A DNA stretch of 33,513 nt from Prochlorococcus sp. AG-409-N21 (GTDB taxonomy: Bacteria > Cyanobacteriota > Cyanobacteriia > PCC-6307 > Cyanobiaceae): positions 1 through 33,513 of the forward strand of contig QCKK01000013.1 in NCBI GenBank assembly GCA_003215415.1, given 5' to 3'. Shown here piece by piece: positions 1 to 8,606 of the stretch (positions within the stretch are counted from its first letter, which is position 1; the number at the start of each line of letters is the position of its first letter). Below the pieces are notes generated by a model. The model was given only the letters and a program-made list of their open reading frames with translations. It was not told the DNA's origin and did no database searches. The translations under genes were made by a program, and so were the position numbers.

Positions 1-446
1 TTCTTGATTTAGGTAATAACTTATTAGCTCTATGCTTTCCCTATTCAGCATTGAGTATGCCTTTGGCAATGTTACTCCTAACTTCTGCCTTTCAGGATCT
101 ACCTAAAGAACTAGAAGAGGCAGCTATTATTGAAGGATTAAACCTAGGGAAAAGACTACAATTAATACTAATCCCCCTAATTAGGCCAGCAATAGGAAGC
201 ACATCAATACTCATATTTATATTTGCTTGGAATGAATATCCAATCGCACTTACCTGGATAAGTGATTCTAATTTACTTACATTACCTGTAGCTATAGCAA
301 GAATCGCTGGTTCATCTATATATTCAATACCGTATGGTGCCTATGCCGCCTCAACAGTGTTAGGTTCTCTACCATTAATAGCTATTGTTTTAATCTTCCA
401 AAAACAAATAGTTTCTGGCCTAACGCAAGGAGCCGTAAAAGGATGA
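1..446 (+). CDS. Sugar ABC transporter inner-membrane permease, MalG type (5' end outside window)
   Basis: The frame is open to the left edge (coding from base 3), so only the C-terminal part of the gene is present. The segment contains the EAA loop typical of binding-protein-dependent importers (LEEAAIIEGLNLGKRLQ, followed by LIPLIRPAI), which docks on the ATPase, and further hydrophobic membrane segments. Its end overlaps the next gene, a MalK-type ATPase, by 4 bp (ATGA), so the two are surely co-translated and form one importer. The family imports oligosaccharides, glycerol derivatives or compatible solutes. In cyanobacteria a GgtD-like role (glucosylglycerol/sucrose uptake) is the obvious guess, but the substrate cannot be read from this fragment. 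The internal TTG at 51 is not a real start, because homology-like coding continues upstream of it. Confidence 0.88.
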   Translation, partial: LDLGNNLLALCFPYSALSMPLAMLLLTSAFQDLPKELEEAAIIEGLNLGKRLQLILIPLIRPAIGSTSILIFIFAWNEYPIALTWISDSNLLTLPVAIARIAGSSIYSIPYGAYAASTVLGSLPLIAIVLIFQKQIVSGLTQGAVKG

Positions 447-1414
447 CTCTAGAATTAGTAAATCTCTCTAAAAACTACGGTAACCATGTTATTATAAAAG
501 ATCTGAGTCTAATAGTAAAGAATAGTGAATGCTTGGCACTGTTAGGGCCAAGTGGTTGCGGTAAAAGTACAACATTGAGACTAATAGCAGGATTAGAAGA
601 AGCAGATAATGGTAAAGTATTTATAGACAATAACGATGTAACAAGAATTTCACCTGTTAATAGAAGAATAGGGATGGTATTTCAAAGTTATGCCTTGTTT
701 CCACATTTAACAGTGTTAGAAAATCTTAGTTTAGGTCTAAAAGTAAGAAGTGTTCCCCTACAGGAACAGAAAAGGAGTATTTCATATATCATTGATTTGT
801 TAAAACTAAATCCACTAATCAATAGAAAACCTGCTCAACTATCTGGAGGTCAAAGGCAAAGAGTAGCCTTAGCAAGAGCATTACTTAGAGACCCACTAGT
901 TTATCTATTAGATGAACCAATGAGTAATCTGGATGCCCAACTTCGTGAAGTGTTAAGGCCAGAGCTGAGGAACATTATCATAAATAAACAACAACCAGTC
1001 GTTTATGTCACACATGATCAACAAGAAGCAATGGCAATGGCAAACAAAATAGCTGTACTTAATGAGGGTAATTTAGAACAAATTGGAACTCCAAAACAGC
1101 TCTACGAGAAACCTGAATCAACGTTTGTAGCTAGTTTTATTGGAAGACCTCAAATAAATTTCTTAACTGGTTCTGGCAATAGGGTAATAGGAATAAGGCC
1201 TGAGGACATACAAATAGCAGATGAAGGACTTACTACGAAAATTCTTTATAGGGAATGGCTTGGTACCAATCAGCTAATTTTCTTAGATACCCCCATTGGA
1301 AAAATCAGAATGCTTTGTTCAGGCAATACCGAGCTACCTGAAAATATAAAAATTGAATGGAAGAAGGAATACGAACATCATTTCAATAAGCAAACTGGTA
1401 AAAGGATTGACTAA
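443..1414 (+). CDS. Sugar/solute ABC transporter ATP-binding protein, MalK/UgpC/GgtA type
   Basis: This 323-aa protein is the ATPase of the importer begun upstream. Visible motifs are Walker A GPSGCGKST (35-43), a Q-loop FQSYALFPH (about 80-88), the ABC signature LSGGQRQRV (133-141), Walker B YLLDEP (154-159) and an H-loop VTHDQQEAM near residue 190. The C-terminal part has the IGIRPEDI start of a TOBE-type regulatory domain but is short. MalK-family proteins are usually about 350-380 aa, so the second half of the regulatory domain looks abbreviated. The ATG overlaps the permease stop by 4 bp. Membership of the carbohydrate-importer ATPase family is clear. The substrate is inferred only by analogy with cyanobacterial glucosylglycerol transporters. 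Confidence 0.93.
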   Translation: MTLELVNLSKNYGNHVIIKDLSLIVKNSECLALLGPSGCGKSTTLRLIAGLEEADNGKVFIDNNDVTRISPVNRRIGMVFQSYALFPHLTVLENLSLGLKVRSVPLQEQKRSISYIIDLLKLNPLINRKPAQLSGGQRQRVALARALLRDPLVYLLDEPMSNLDAQLREVLRPELRNIIINKQQPVVYVTHDQQEAMAMANKIAVLNEGNLEQIGTPKQLYEKPESTFVASFIGRPQINFLTGSGNRVIGIRPEDIQIADEGLTTKILYREWLGTNQLIFLDTPIGKIRMLCSGNTELPENIKIEWKKEYEHHFNKQTGKRID

Positions 1415-1447
1415 ACCTCTCCCCCGACAAAACAGATAGGTACAAAC

Positions 1448-1759
1448 GTGCACGCACTCTCCTTAGCAACATGGCTAATACACATAACCACTGTTTTTGA
1501 ATGGATAGTGGCAATTATTTTGATAAGTCGTTGGAGGCTCTCAATCAAATCAACTGAGCTCACTTGGTTATCAGTTGCAATGCTCCCGAATTTGGCTAGT
1601 GCGATGGCGGCTGTAACTTGGCATATCTATGACAATGCTGCTGCATTAAAAGGACTTGTAGTTCTTCAAGCAGCATTAACTGTCATCGGTAATAGCTGCA
1701 TGGCTTTAGCTGCATGGCACATAGTTCGTTCTGAAGTCGCTCTAAAGGCAAGATTATGA
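1448..1759 (+). CDS. DUF2499 / Ycf49-like membrane protein
   Basis: This 103-aa protein starts with GTG. It is hydrophobic, with about three predicted membrane segments (near 8-26, 40-58 and 68-95). The HALSLATWLIHITTVFEW opening and the MLPNLASAMAAVTWHIYDN segment match my memory of the DUF2499 family, found in cyanobacteria, plastids and plants, whose function is unknown. Its stop overlaps the start of the DUF3593 gene by 4 bp (ATGA), so the pair is translationally coupled. Both lie just ahead of psaK, which suggests but does not prove a thylakoid-related role. Confidence 0.85.
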   Translation: MHALSLATWLIHITTVFEWIVAIILISRWRLSIKSTELTWLSVAMLPNLASAMAAVTWHIYDNAAALKGLVVLQAALTVIGNSCMALAAWHIVRSEVALKARL

Positions 1760-2094
1760 ACTTTGACTTGTTCGAAGATTTAATAACTAGACTTGGCCAA
1801 ATAGACCCAAGTCCTTTTTTTGTCCTGTCTTTATTCCCTTACTTAGTTTTTCTGTTTTGGGCCCAAAAAAGCAATTCAATCCCAAGAATTGCTCTATGGG
1901 GATTCAGGCTTACTCTCCTTTTTGTCCTTATGACAATCATTTTTGCGATCATCGCCAAGGTACTTTTTGATGCAGAACTAACAGATATAGATTCACTTCA
2001 TGGATCAGCAGAAGCCTTTCTTACCTTGAGTGATGCCTTAGTAGTACTTGGTTTTGCCGGTTTTGGAGCAAAAAAGCTCGTAAATAACTCTTAA
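1756..2094 (+). CDS. DUF3593 membrane protein
   Basis: This 112-aa protein has hydrophobic segments around residues 20-36, 46-70 and 90-108. The IDPSPFFVLSLFPYLVFLFW segment and the conserved LHGSAEAFLTLSDALVVLGF segment fit DUF3593, a family restricted to cyanobacteria and plants without a settled function. It overlaps the upstream DUF2499 gene by 4 bp, and these two families occurring as a coupled pair suggests a shared membrane complex. psaK follows after 68 bp on the same strand. Confidence 0.85.
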   Translation: MNFDLFEDLITRLGQIDPSPFFVLSLFPYLVFLFWAQKSNSIPRIALWGFRLTLLFVLMTIIFAIIAKVLFDAELTDIDSLHGSAEAFLTLSDALVVLGFAGFGAKKLVNNS

Positions 2095-2162
2095 GAGGAT
2101 ACAAATCTCTGTGACCAAAAGATGCTAATGAAGGAAAATAGATTGTCACTTCTAAAGCTTTT

Positions 2163-2423
2163 ATGATCTCACCTCTCTTAGCTGCTGCAGCCCCAGCTAC
2201 TTTCCACTGGTCGCCAAAGGTGGCTGTGGTGATGATCGCTTGCAATGTTCTCGCTTATGCGATCGCCAGGGCAAATATCGCCAAGCCAAACGAAGGCTTT
2301 GAAATTCCTAACTCACAGTTTTACGGTGGAATGAGCCACGCTTCTGTCGTGGCAGCAAACTGCCTAGGACATGTTCTAGGAATAGGAACAATCCTTGGTC
2401 TTGCCTCTCGCGGGGTTCTTTAG
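2163..2423 (+). CDS. psaK: Photosystem I reaction-centre subunit PsaK (subunit X)
   Basis: This 86-aa protein has the usual PsaK size. It shows two membrane helices (about 18-36 and 62-82) joined by a polar loop (residues 37-58, containing RANIAKPNEGFEIPN), and the second helix has the conserved HASVVAANCLGHVLGIGTI segment. PsaK sits at the periphery of PSI in the thylakoid membrane and binds chlorophyll, helping couple antenna to the core. The ATG at 2163 is the only good start. The 68-bp gap to the upstream gene could hold its own promoter, but I see no clear box. The gene ends 20 bp from the convergent FAD oxidoreductase gene. Confidence 0.95.
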   Translation: MISPLLAAAAPATFHWSPKVAVVMIACNVLAYAIARANIAKPNEGFEIPNSQFYGGMSHASVVAANCLGHVLGIGTILGLASRGVL

Positions 2424-2442
2424 GTCGAGAATTTAACTGTTT

Positions 2443-3666
2443 TTACCGCCAGCCCAAGAGATAAGGAACAATTCTGAATCCGTATCTTTCAAAGCGGTAA
2501 TCAAAAAGCAGAGCGCTGATGTCTTCAGCGCTCACTTTTTTATGGAGAGTACTCAACAGTCTTGTAATGCGATCATCAGCATTGTCATTGTTAAGGCCAA
2601 GCCATGTCTTCCTTGCTATCCGACTACTTAAGACCCACCTCCATCCAAGCTCTTGCTTCAATGCATTTTGATAATTTCTTAATAGCTTAGTCTCCATTTT
2701 AATTGTAGGACTATCTAATAAACATGCCTTTATTAGATATCTAGATAACATCTCTGCGCTTAATAAAGCAAACCGAATGCCTTCTCCACCTAGTAAGTTT
2801 GCTGTACTAACTGAATCACCAACACCAATTACTCTCCCATCGAAATGTGGCTCACTTCTTTTTAATGTGCTCCCAATTATTCCACCGTGTCGATCAATTA
2901 CAGGACATTGATCGAAATTAAGTGCTTTTATAAGATTTTTTAAATAGTAATTTAGAGGCTTTCGCTTTTTAACATAAAAAGGAGGGTCTAATCTACAAAT
3001 ACCAACCTTCAAAATATTATTGTTCATTGGGAAAACCCACCCATACCCATTTGGTATCCAATTGGTACCAATAAGAAAAGATAAACTATTAGCCCAATCC
3101 TCTAGATTATATGAATTATGTATATGAAACTCTAATCCACTACCTTTTAGTAAAAAGTCATTATTATCTGATAATTTCTTTTCGTTAAGTCTTAAAAGAC
3201 TTCTTGAATGACCAGTTGCATCAACAATCCAAGTAAATTGACGATATATTCTTTTTTTTAAAGGATCTAATAATTCTGCAATCGCGTATCTATCAAATGA
3301 TCTTACGGAGCAGACTTTCCATCCATTTAATATCTCAACACCTGAGCTTTTGGCTTTAGCCCACATCTCCTTACGCAATAAGCCAAAATCAAGAATCATT
3401 CCAAGAGGATGATCATTCCTCCATCTAAATCTGGTAGATTTGTTATCTATTAATTGCCAGGAATTCCATTCTTTTGAGACGCAATTAGGTGGTATTGAAT
3501 AATCACTAAATGCACTAAACGGGATAGCAGCACTTGAAAAGCTATTGTGAAATGGATCCTCTAGAGGATCGATCAAAGTAACATTTATCCCTCTTGTTGA
3601 CAATAGATCTGCAATGCGAGAGCCTGAAGGTCCAGCACCAGCTACCAGTACTGATGATGTAATAAT
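2443..3666 (-). CDS. FAD/NAD(P)-dependent oxidoreductase, geranylgeranyl-reductase/lycopene-cyclase-like
   Basis: The FAD-binding N-terminus (SSVLVAGAGPSGSRIADLLS, then VTLID) lies upstream of the first ATG/GTG/TTG-type codon (TTG at 3603). That codon would remove the Rossmann GxGxxG loop, so the real start must be further up. The frame is open only back to a TAA inside dxs. The best candidate is the ATT at 3666, overlapping the dxs TGA by one base, or the CTG three bases earlier. With ATT the protein has 407 aa. The C-terminal FAD motif VIGVGDSVSTANLLGGEGIRFAL is typical of the geranylgeranyl-reductase superfamily. Adjacency to dxs suggests a role in isoprenoid, carotenoid or chlorophyll side-chain chemistry. 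The exact reaction is unknown. Confidence 0.85.
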   Translation of the reverse strand: MITSSVLVAGAGPSGSRIADLLSTRGINVTLIDPLEDPFHNSFSSAAIPFSAFSDYSIPPNCVSKEWNSWQLIDNKSTRFRWRNDHPLGMILDFGLLRKEMWAKAKSSGVEILNGWKVCSVRSFDRYAIAELLDPLKKRIYRQFTWIVDATGHSRSLLRLNEKKLSDNNDFLLKGSGLEFHIHNSYNLEDWANSLSFLIGTNWIPNGYGWVFPMNNNILKVGICRLDPPFYVKKRKPLNYYLKNLIKALNFDQCPVIDRHGGIIGSTLKRSEPHFDGRVIGVGDSVSTANLLGGEGIRFALLSAEMLSRYLIKACLLDSPTIKMETKLLRNYQNALKQELGWRWVLSSRIARKTWLGLNNDNADDRITRLLSTLHKKVSAEDISALLFDYRFERYGFRIVPYLLGWR

Positions 3667-5603
3667 CAGTTCTTTACTGACTGAGGAGAAGTTTTATTTG
3701 AAACTATAGATTTGGTGTTATTCCAACCAAACTTTTGTTTAATTCTCTCAGCCATTTGCTCAGGTGTAAGACCTAAAGCCTCCTTGCTCTGATCAGGACT
3801 TGCATGCTCAACTAATTGATCAGGTATCCCTAATCTAAGTGTTTGTATTTGGATTTCGTGATCACTTAAAGATTCCAATACAGCAGCTCCAAAGCCTCCA
3901 GAGAGGGTGCCTTCTTCAAGTGTAACCATCTTTCCTATTCTTCTAGCAAGAGGGTGAATTAACGCCTGATCTAAAGGTCGGAGAAATCTGGCATTTATAA
4001 CAGTAGATTTAATGCCAGATTCATTGAGAATGTTTGCAGTCTTAGTAGCCGGTGGAACCATTGCTCCATAAGCAACAATTAATAAATCATTTCCTTCCGA
4101 AAGAATTTCTGCTCTACCGATTTTTAGTGGTTCCCAACCTTCTTCCATTAAAGGGACACCTTCTCCAGAACCCCTAGGAATTCTTAAAGCTGCGGGCCCA
4201 TCATGTTGCAAGCAAGTTACTAGCATTCTCTGCAATTCAGATTCATCTTTGGGAGCCATAACAGTGAAATTGGGAACTGCTCTCAAATAACTAATGTCAT
4301 ATTGACCTTGATGAGTAGGTCCATCAGCGCCAACTATTCCTGCTCTATCCAATACAAAAGTTACTGGTAGTTTCTGTATCCCAACATCATGAATTACTTG
4401 GTCATATGCTCTTTGTAGAAAAGTACTGTAAATAGCAACAACCGGTTTTAACCCCTCGCAAGCCATTCCTGCTGCAAGAGTGACAGCATGTTGTTCAGCT
4501 ATGCCAACATCAATATATTGCTCGGGGACAGCTTTTTGAAGCAAATCTAAGCCTGTACCTGTTGCCATTGCTGCTGTAATGCCATAAACACTTCTATCCT
4601 GTTCGCATAATTTCACAAGAGTCTGGCCAAAGACCTTGCTGTAACTAGGAGGCTTGGGTGTTTTTGCAGGGAGAGCTTTACCAGTCCTTAAATCAAACGC
4701 AGATTGAGCATGGTAGCCAACTTGATCAGCTTCAGCATATGGATAACCCTTCCCTTTTGTAGTGACAACATGAACTAATACTGGCCCACCTACACGATGT
4801 GCCGTATTGAAAGTACGGACCATTTGAGAAATATCATGACCATCTATAGGTCCAATATATGTAAAGCCAAGTTCCTCAAAAACAGCTCCCACTTTGGGTA
4901 CTGCCAATCTCCTCATACTCCCTTTAAGTGATTTGAGCTCCTCAGGCAACTCTCCACCCATAAACGGGAGATTCTTAACGCTCTCTTGAACACTGTCAGA
5001 AATGAATTGAAGAGGAGGGCTATGCCTCATACGATTTAAATAAGTCGAGAGAGCACCGACTGGGGGGGAAATAGACATATCGTTGTCATTTAAAACCACC
5101 AGAAAAGGAGTATTAGGAAGATGACCAGCATGATTAATGGCTTCTAACGCCATACCACCAGTTAATGCTCCATCACCTATAACTGCGACACATTTAAAAT
5201 CCTCACCTCGGCAATCTCTTGCCATTGCCATTCCAAGTGCAGCTGATATTGAAGTACTTGCATGGCCAGCACCAAAATGATCAAAACGACTTTCTGTTCG
5301 CTTTAGGTAACCAGAAACTCCTTTTTGCTGACGCAAAGAATCGAAGTCATTAAATCGACCTGTTATTAATTTGTGTGGATAGGCCTGATGCCCAACATCC
5401 CATACAACACGATCACAATCAAGATCAAGAGTTTGATATAGAGCAAGGGTTAACTCAACAACACCTAACCCAGGCCCAAGATGGCCCCCACTAGTAGAAA
5501 CTACTTGAAGATGACGCTCTCTAATTTGACATGCAACATCCTCTAGCTCAGCTGTACTAAGTCCGTGGAGCTGATTCGGATGGGTTAATTCGCTTAATCG
5601 CAT
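3666..5603 (-). CDS. dxs: 1-deoxy-D-xylulose-5-phosphate synthase
   Basis: This 645-aa protein condenses pyruvate and glyceraldehyde-3-phosphate to DXP, the first step of the MEP pathway that supplies carotenoids, phytol and quinones. It is thiamine-diphosphate dependent. The ThDP motif is [18 protein letters not shown] followed by NDNDMS. A catalytic-type His is in SGGHLGPG (H41), the transketolase pyrimidine-domain Glu is in [15 protein letters not shown], and the DXS hallmark [15 protein letters not shown] is present. Length is normal. The C-terminal tail after about residue 625 is polar and variable. It diverges from ilvA across a 119-bp region, and its stop overlaps the presumed start of the FAD oxidoreductase, indicating one operon. 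Confidence 0.98.
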   Translation of the reverse strand: MRLSELTHPNQLHGLSTAELEDVACQIRERHLQVVSTSGGHLGPGLGVVELTLALYQTLDLDCDRVVWDVGHQAYPHKLITGRFNDFDSLRQQKGVSGYLKRTESRFDHFGAGHASTSISAALGMAMARDCRGEDFKCVAVIGDGALTGGMALEAINHAGHLPNTPFLVVLNDNDMSISPPVGALSTYLNRMRHSPPLQFISDSVQESVKNLPFMGGELPEELKSLKGSMRRLAVPKVGAVFEELGFTYIGPIDGHDISQMVRTFNTAHRVGGPVLVHVVTTKGKGYPYAEADQVGYHAQSAFDLRTGKALPAKTPKPPSYSKVFGQTLVKLCEQDRSVYGITAAMATGTGLDLLQKAVPEQYIDVGIAEQHAVTLAAGMACEGLKPVVAIYSTFLQRAYDQVIHDVGIQKLPVTFVLDRAGIVGADGPTHQGQYDISYLRAVPNFTVMAPKDESELQRMLVTCLQHDGPAALRIPRGSGEGVPLMEEGWEPLKIGRAEILSEGNDLLIVAYGAMVPPATKTANILNESGIKSTVINARFLRPLDQALIHPLARRIGKMVTLEEGTLSGGFGAAVLESLSDHEIQIQTLRLGIPDQLVEHASPDQSKEALGLTPEQMAERIKQKFGWNNTKSIVSNKTSPQSVKN

Positions 5604-5722
5604 AACCCGACCATAAGCAATTCTTTTAATCTAATGGTTGTTCTTCTCTAATCCTTAGAGATTCTACGCATAGCTCATGAATATTTAGAAGCAAAAGCCA
5701 TGGGGCTTGCAAGAATGTCTGC

Positions 5723-7267
5723 ATGGATGACTATCTACAAAAAATTTTAAGAGCACGCGTTTATGACGTTGCCGAGGAAACTCCCCTAGAGCTAGCGAAA
5801 AATCTCAGCAGGAGACTCTCTAATCAGATTTGGCTAAAGAGAGAAGATCTTCAGCCCGTTTTTTCATTCAAATTAAGGGGTGCCTACAACCGGATGGCAC
5901 AACTAAATAAAGAAGAAATCAAAAAAGGTGTAATTGCTTCAAGTGCAGGGAACCATGCACAGGGTGTAGCACTAAGCGCTTCCAGACTTGGATGCAAAGC
6001 ATTAATAGTCATGCCTGTTACCACACCAGAAGTAAAGATCAGAGCAGTAAAAAACCTAGGAGCTGAGGTTGTTCTATCTGGAGAAAGTTATGACGAGTGT
6101 TATGAGGAAGCCTTAAGAATAAGCAAATCACAAGAAATGACCTTCATACATCCCTTCGATGATCCAGAGGTTATTGCTGGTCAAGGAACAATTGGCTTAG
6201 AAATATTGAGACAAATAAAAGATCCACCCGATGCCATCTATGTAGCAGTAGGCGGTGGAGGACTAATTAGTGGAATTTCTGCATATGTAAAAAGTCTGTG
6301 GCCAAAAGTAGAAATTATTGGTGTCGAACCAGACGACTCAGCTGCTATGTCTAAATCATTAAAAGCAGGAAAAAGAATTGAGCTATCAACAGTTGGACTC
6401 TTTGCAGATGGTGTTGCTGTCAGGAAAGTAGGCGAAAATACATTTGATATTTGCCAAAAATATGTGGATAGAATGGTAAGCGTTTGTACCGATGAAGTTT
6501 GCGCTGCAATAAAGGATGTTTTTGAAGATACGAGATCAATTCTTGAACCCGCAGGGGCTCTAGCCATCGCGGGTTTAAAAGCAGATGTAGCAAATAGGGG
6601 TATAAATGGCAAAAATCTTGTAGCAGTAGCATGTGGCGCAAATATTAACTTTGATAGACTTAGGTTTGTAGCTGAAAGAGCTGAGATAGGCGAAGAAAGA
6701 GAAGCAATGCTTGCTGTAGAGATAGCTGAAAAAGCTGGAAGTTTAAAAAATCTTTGCGAATTATTAGGTGATCGAAGTCTTACCGAATTTAGTTATCGTA
6801 TGGCAGAAGGTGCAAAAGCTCATATTTTTATGGGCGTACAAGTAAAAGATATCAAAGACCGAATAAGTCTTATCAATCGTTTTAAGAAATCAAATATTAA
6901 CTGCCTTGACCTTAGTGCAAATGAGTTAGCAAAGATGCACCTTCGTCATATGGTTGGTGGTCGACTTCCAGGTTTAGCTAATAAAAATAATGAAGATGAG
7001 ATACAAGAAATGCTTTATAGATTCGAATTCCCTGAAAGACCTGGTGCACTGATGAAATTCGTAAATGCACTTAGACCTGATTGGAGCATAAGCATCTTCC
7101 ATTACCGAAATCATGGTGCAGATGTGGGAAGAATTGTTGTAGGAGTTCTTGTAAAAGAAAAAGAAATTACGGCGTGGAGGAAATTCCTTGATGAGATTGG
7201 ATACCCAAGCTGGAACGAAAGTAACAATCCTGCATATCAATTGTTTCTAGGTGCACAGATTGCCTGA
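5723..7267 (+). CDS. ilvA: Threonine ammonia-lyase (biosynthetic threonine dehydratase)
   Basis: This 514-aa PLP enzyme converts threonine to 2-oxobutanoate at the entry of isoleucine synthesis. The PLP lysine is in FSFKLRGAYN (K50), with the substrate loop SSAGNHAQGVA and the phosphate-binding glycine loop VGGGGLISG. The C-terminal third carries two ACT-like regulatory repeats (about 325-395 and 420-500, the second opening with FEFPERPGALMKFV), as in the long isoleucine-feedback-inhibited class. The start at 5723 gives the expected N-terminus. An upstream in-frame extension was not needed. Confidence 0.97.
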   Translation: MDDYLQKILRARVYDVAEETPLELAKNLSRRLSNQIWLKREDLQPVFSFKLRGAYNRMAQLNKEEIKKGVIASSAGNHAQGVALSASRLGCKALIVMPVTTPEVKIRAVKNLGAEVVLSGESYDECYEEALRISKSQEMTFIHPFDDPEVIAGQGTIGLEILRQIKDPPDAIYVAVGGGGLISGISAYVKSLWPKVEIIGVEPDDSAAMSKSLKAGKRIELSTVGLFADGVAVRKVGENTFDICQKYVDRMVSVCTDEVCAAIKDVFEDTRSILEPAGALAIAGLKADVANRGINGKNLVAVACGANINFDRLRFVAERAEIGEEREAMLAVEIAEKAGSLKNLCELLGDRSLTEFSYRMAEGAKAHIFMGVQVKDIKDRISLINRFKKSNINCLDLSANELAKMHLRHMVGGRLPGLANKNNEDEIQEMLYRFEFPERPGALMKFVNALRPDWSISIFHYRNHGADVGRIVVGVLVKEKEITAWRKFLDEIGYPSWNESNNPAYQLFLGAQIA

Positions 7268-7305
7268 TCACGTTACTTTGACGAATAAAGCTATCCAGGG
7301 CCTCC

Positions 7306-7845
7306 ATGGCCAAAGAAACCACAAAACTCTCCGATTACAGGCCTAATCAGCACAAAGTCTCTTTGGCTGCCCAGTTAGAGGCAATCCTTTACTTGAAGGG
7401 TAAGCCGTTAAACCTCAAACAGATCGCAGAACTTGCCGAGGAAAGCCCAACTGAAGTTGAACAAGCATTAACTGAACTTATGGCTATTTATGCCCAACGA
7501 GAAACTGCATTAAATATCTATCGAAATAAAGGTTTATATAGCCTTCAGTTGAGACCTGGCCTTGGAAATCTCGTACAGAATCTTCTACCTGTGGACCTAT
7601 CTACAGCGACACTAAGAACTCTTGCAACAATTGCCTTAAAAAAAAGAATCCTTCAGTCTGATGTCGTCGACCTCAGGGGATCAGGAGCTTATGAGCATAT
7701 AAAGGAATTAGTTGACCAAAACTTCGTAGAGCGTAAAAGACAATCTGAAGGACGGTCCTACTGGTTAACTCTATCCGAGAAGTTCCATAGGACATTCTCA
7801 GTACTGCCTGACATAGGTACAGCCGAACCGGCAAAGGCTGCATAG
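7306..7845 (+). CDS. scpB: Segregation and condensation protein ScpB-like
   Basis: This 179-aa protein has the winged-helix layout of ScpB. The opening LAAQLEAILYLKGKPLNLKQIAELAE corresponds to the family's N-terminal winged helix, and the DLRGSGAYEHIKELVDQNFVERKRQ segment to its second (the family usually reads RG..aYehIk.L...glI). ScpB partners with ScpA and SMC in chromosome organisation. No scpA is visible here. The gene lies 38 bp behind ilvA and 25 bp ahead of yggT on the same strand, so it is probably part of one transcript. Confidence 0.87.
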   Translation: MAKETTKLSDYRPNQHKVSLAAQLEAILYLKGKPLNLKQIAELAEESPTEVEQALTELMAIYAQRETALNIYRNKGLYSLQLRPGLGNLVQNLLPVDLSTATLRTLATIALKKRILQSDVVDLRGSGAYEHIKELVDQNFVERKRQSEGRSYWLTLSEKFHRTFSVLPDIGTAEPAKAA

Positions 7846-7870
7846 AGTTTATTAGAGATAACCTTACCCA

Positions 7871-8167
7871 ATGGAAATTCTTGCGACGCTACTACAGGTA
7901 CTAGCTCAAACTCTAGAGATTTATTCACTTGTGTTGATCATTAGAGTTTTACTCAGTTGGTTCCCAGTTGATTGGTCAAACCCAGTTTTAAGCACTGTCA
8001 GCTCAATTACAGACCCTTATTTAAATATTTTCAGAGGAATAATTCCTCCATTAGGAGGTTTAGATCTTTCAGCAATATTAGCCTTTATTGCTCTAAGCCT
8101 CTTGCAGCAATTACTAACCAGTTCAAGTGTCGCCGTATACAACTCATCCTTTAGTTATTACAACTGA
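7871..8167 (+). CDS. YggT family membrane protein (YlmG/Ycf19-like)
   Basis: This 98-aa protein has two hydrophobic helices (about 1-28 and 64-85) and the family core VLIIRVLLSWFPVDWSNP followed by SITDPYLNIFRGIIPPLGGLD, i.e. the conserved R.LLSW and P.L...R..iPp.ggiD patterns. In cyanobacteria and plastids YlmG/Ycf19 proteins affect thylakoid or nucleoid organisation and PSI cofactor assembly. In other bacteria they sit near division genes. Here it follows scpB. A symmetric hairpin lies just past its stop. Confidence 0.9.
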   Translation: MEILATLLQVLAQTLEIYSLVLIIRVLLSWFPVDWSNPVLSTVSSITDPYLNIFRGIIPPLGGLDLSAILAFIALSLLQQLLTSSSVAVYNSSFSYYN

Positions 8168-8175
8168 TCCTCTAA

Positions 8176-8193
8176 ATAAAAAGTACTTTTTAT
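8176..8193. terminator. Bidirectional hairpin between convergent yggT and mazG-like genes
   Basis: This is an 18-bp perfect palindrome (ATAAAAAGTACTTTTTAT) located in the 34-bp gap between two convergent genes. The A-run and T-run arms would give a terminator-like structure on both strands. The stem is AT-rich and therefore weak, so the terminator role is inferred from position and symmetry. Confidence 0.55.
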
Positions 8194-8201
8194 CAGGTCT
8201 T

Positions 8202-8531
8202 TTATCGCTTATCTCCACTACCTGATATTTTCCCCCTAGATGATCTACTTGAAAGCTTTTCCAAGTTACTTCGACCAACGTCCTCTAAATCGAAGCCTAA
8301 TTCTGAGGAAAGCTGCGAAACGTACCAAAGAACATCACCAAGCTCGTATTTGATAGCCTCTTTTGAGTGATTATCAAAAATGCCACCTTTGTCTCGGAGA
8401 ATCTTTTTGACCTTGTCTGCGACTTCTCCAGCTTCCCCATTCAACCCAAGTGTGGGATAAATAGGGTTATTGCCTACATCTGGATAGCGAGCCGTCTGAC
8501 GCGCTTCCTTTTGATACTGATTTAGATCCAT
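8202..8531 (-). CDS. MazG-like nucleotide pyrophosphohydrolase
   Basis: I start this 109-aa protein at the ATG at 8531 (MDLNQYQKEARQTARYP). The longer frame adds 13 residues that do not look like the family. The all-alpha NTP-pyrophosphohydrolase signature is visible: GLNGEAGEVADKVKK supplies the EExxE-like metal ligands (E-x2-E), and YELGDVLWYVSQL supplies the second ExxD pair. Such single-domain MazG proteins hydrolyse (d)NTPs to the monophosphate plus pyrophosphate and act in house-cleaning. Marine cyanophages carry related genes, but nothing here points to phage origin. It is divergent from pyk. Confidence 0.88.
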   Translation of the reverse strand: MDLNQYQKEARQTARYPDVGNNPIYPTLGLNGEAGEVADKVKKILRDKGGIFDNHSKEAIKYELGDVLWYVSQLSSELGFDLEDVGRSNLEKLSSRSSRGKISGSGDKR

Positions 8532-8606
8532 GGCATTCTGTAAAGAACATGAGGGTATGCATTTGACCACTAAATCACCTTTTTCACCATTATTCAGGGC
8601 ACGCCG

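Noticed and set aside
2443-3666. Assignment as lycopene cyclase (CrtL)
   Set aside because: The C-terminal FAD motif and overall layout fit the geranylgeranyl-reductase superfamily at least as well. Cyclase-specific motifs were not recognisable, so only the broad family is given.
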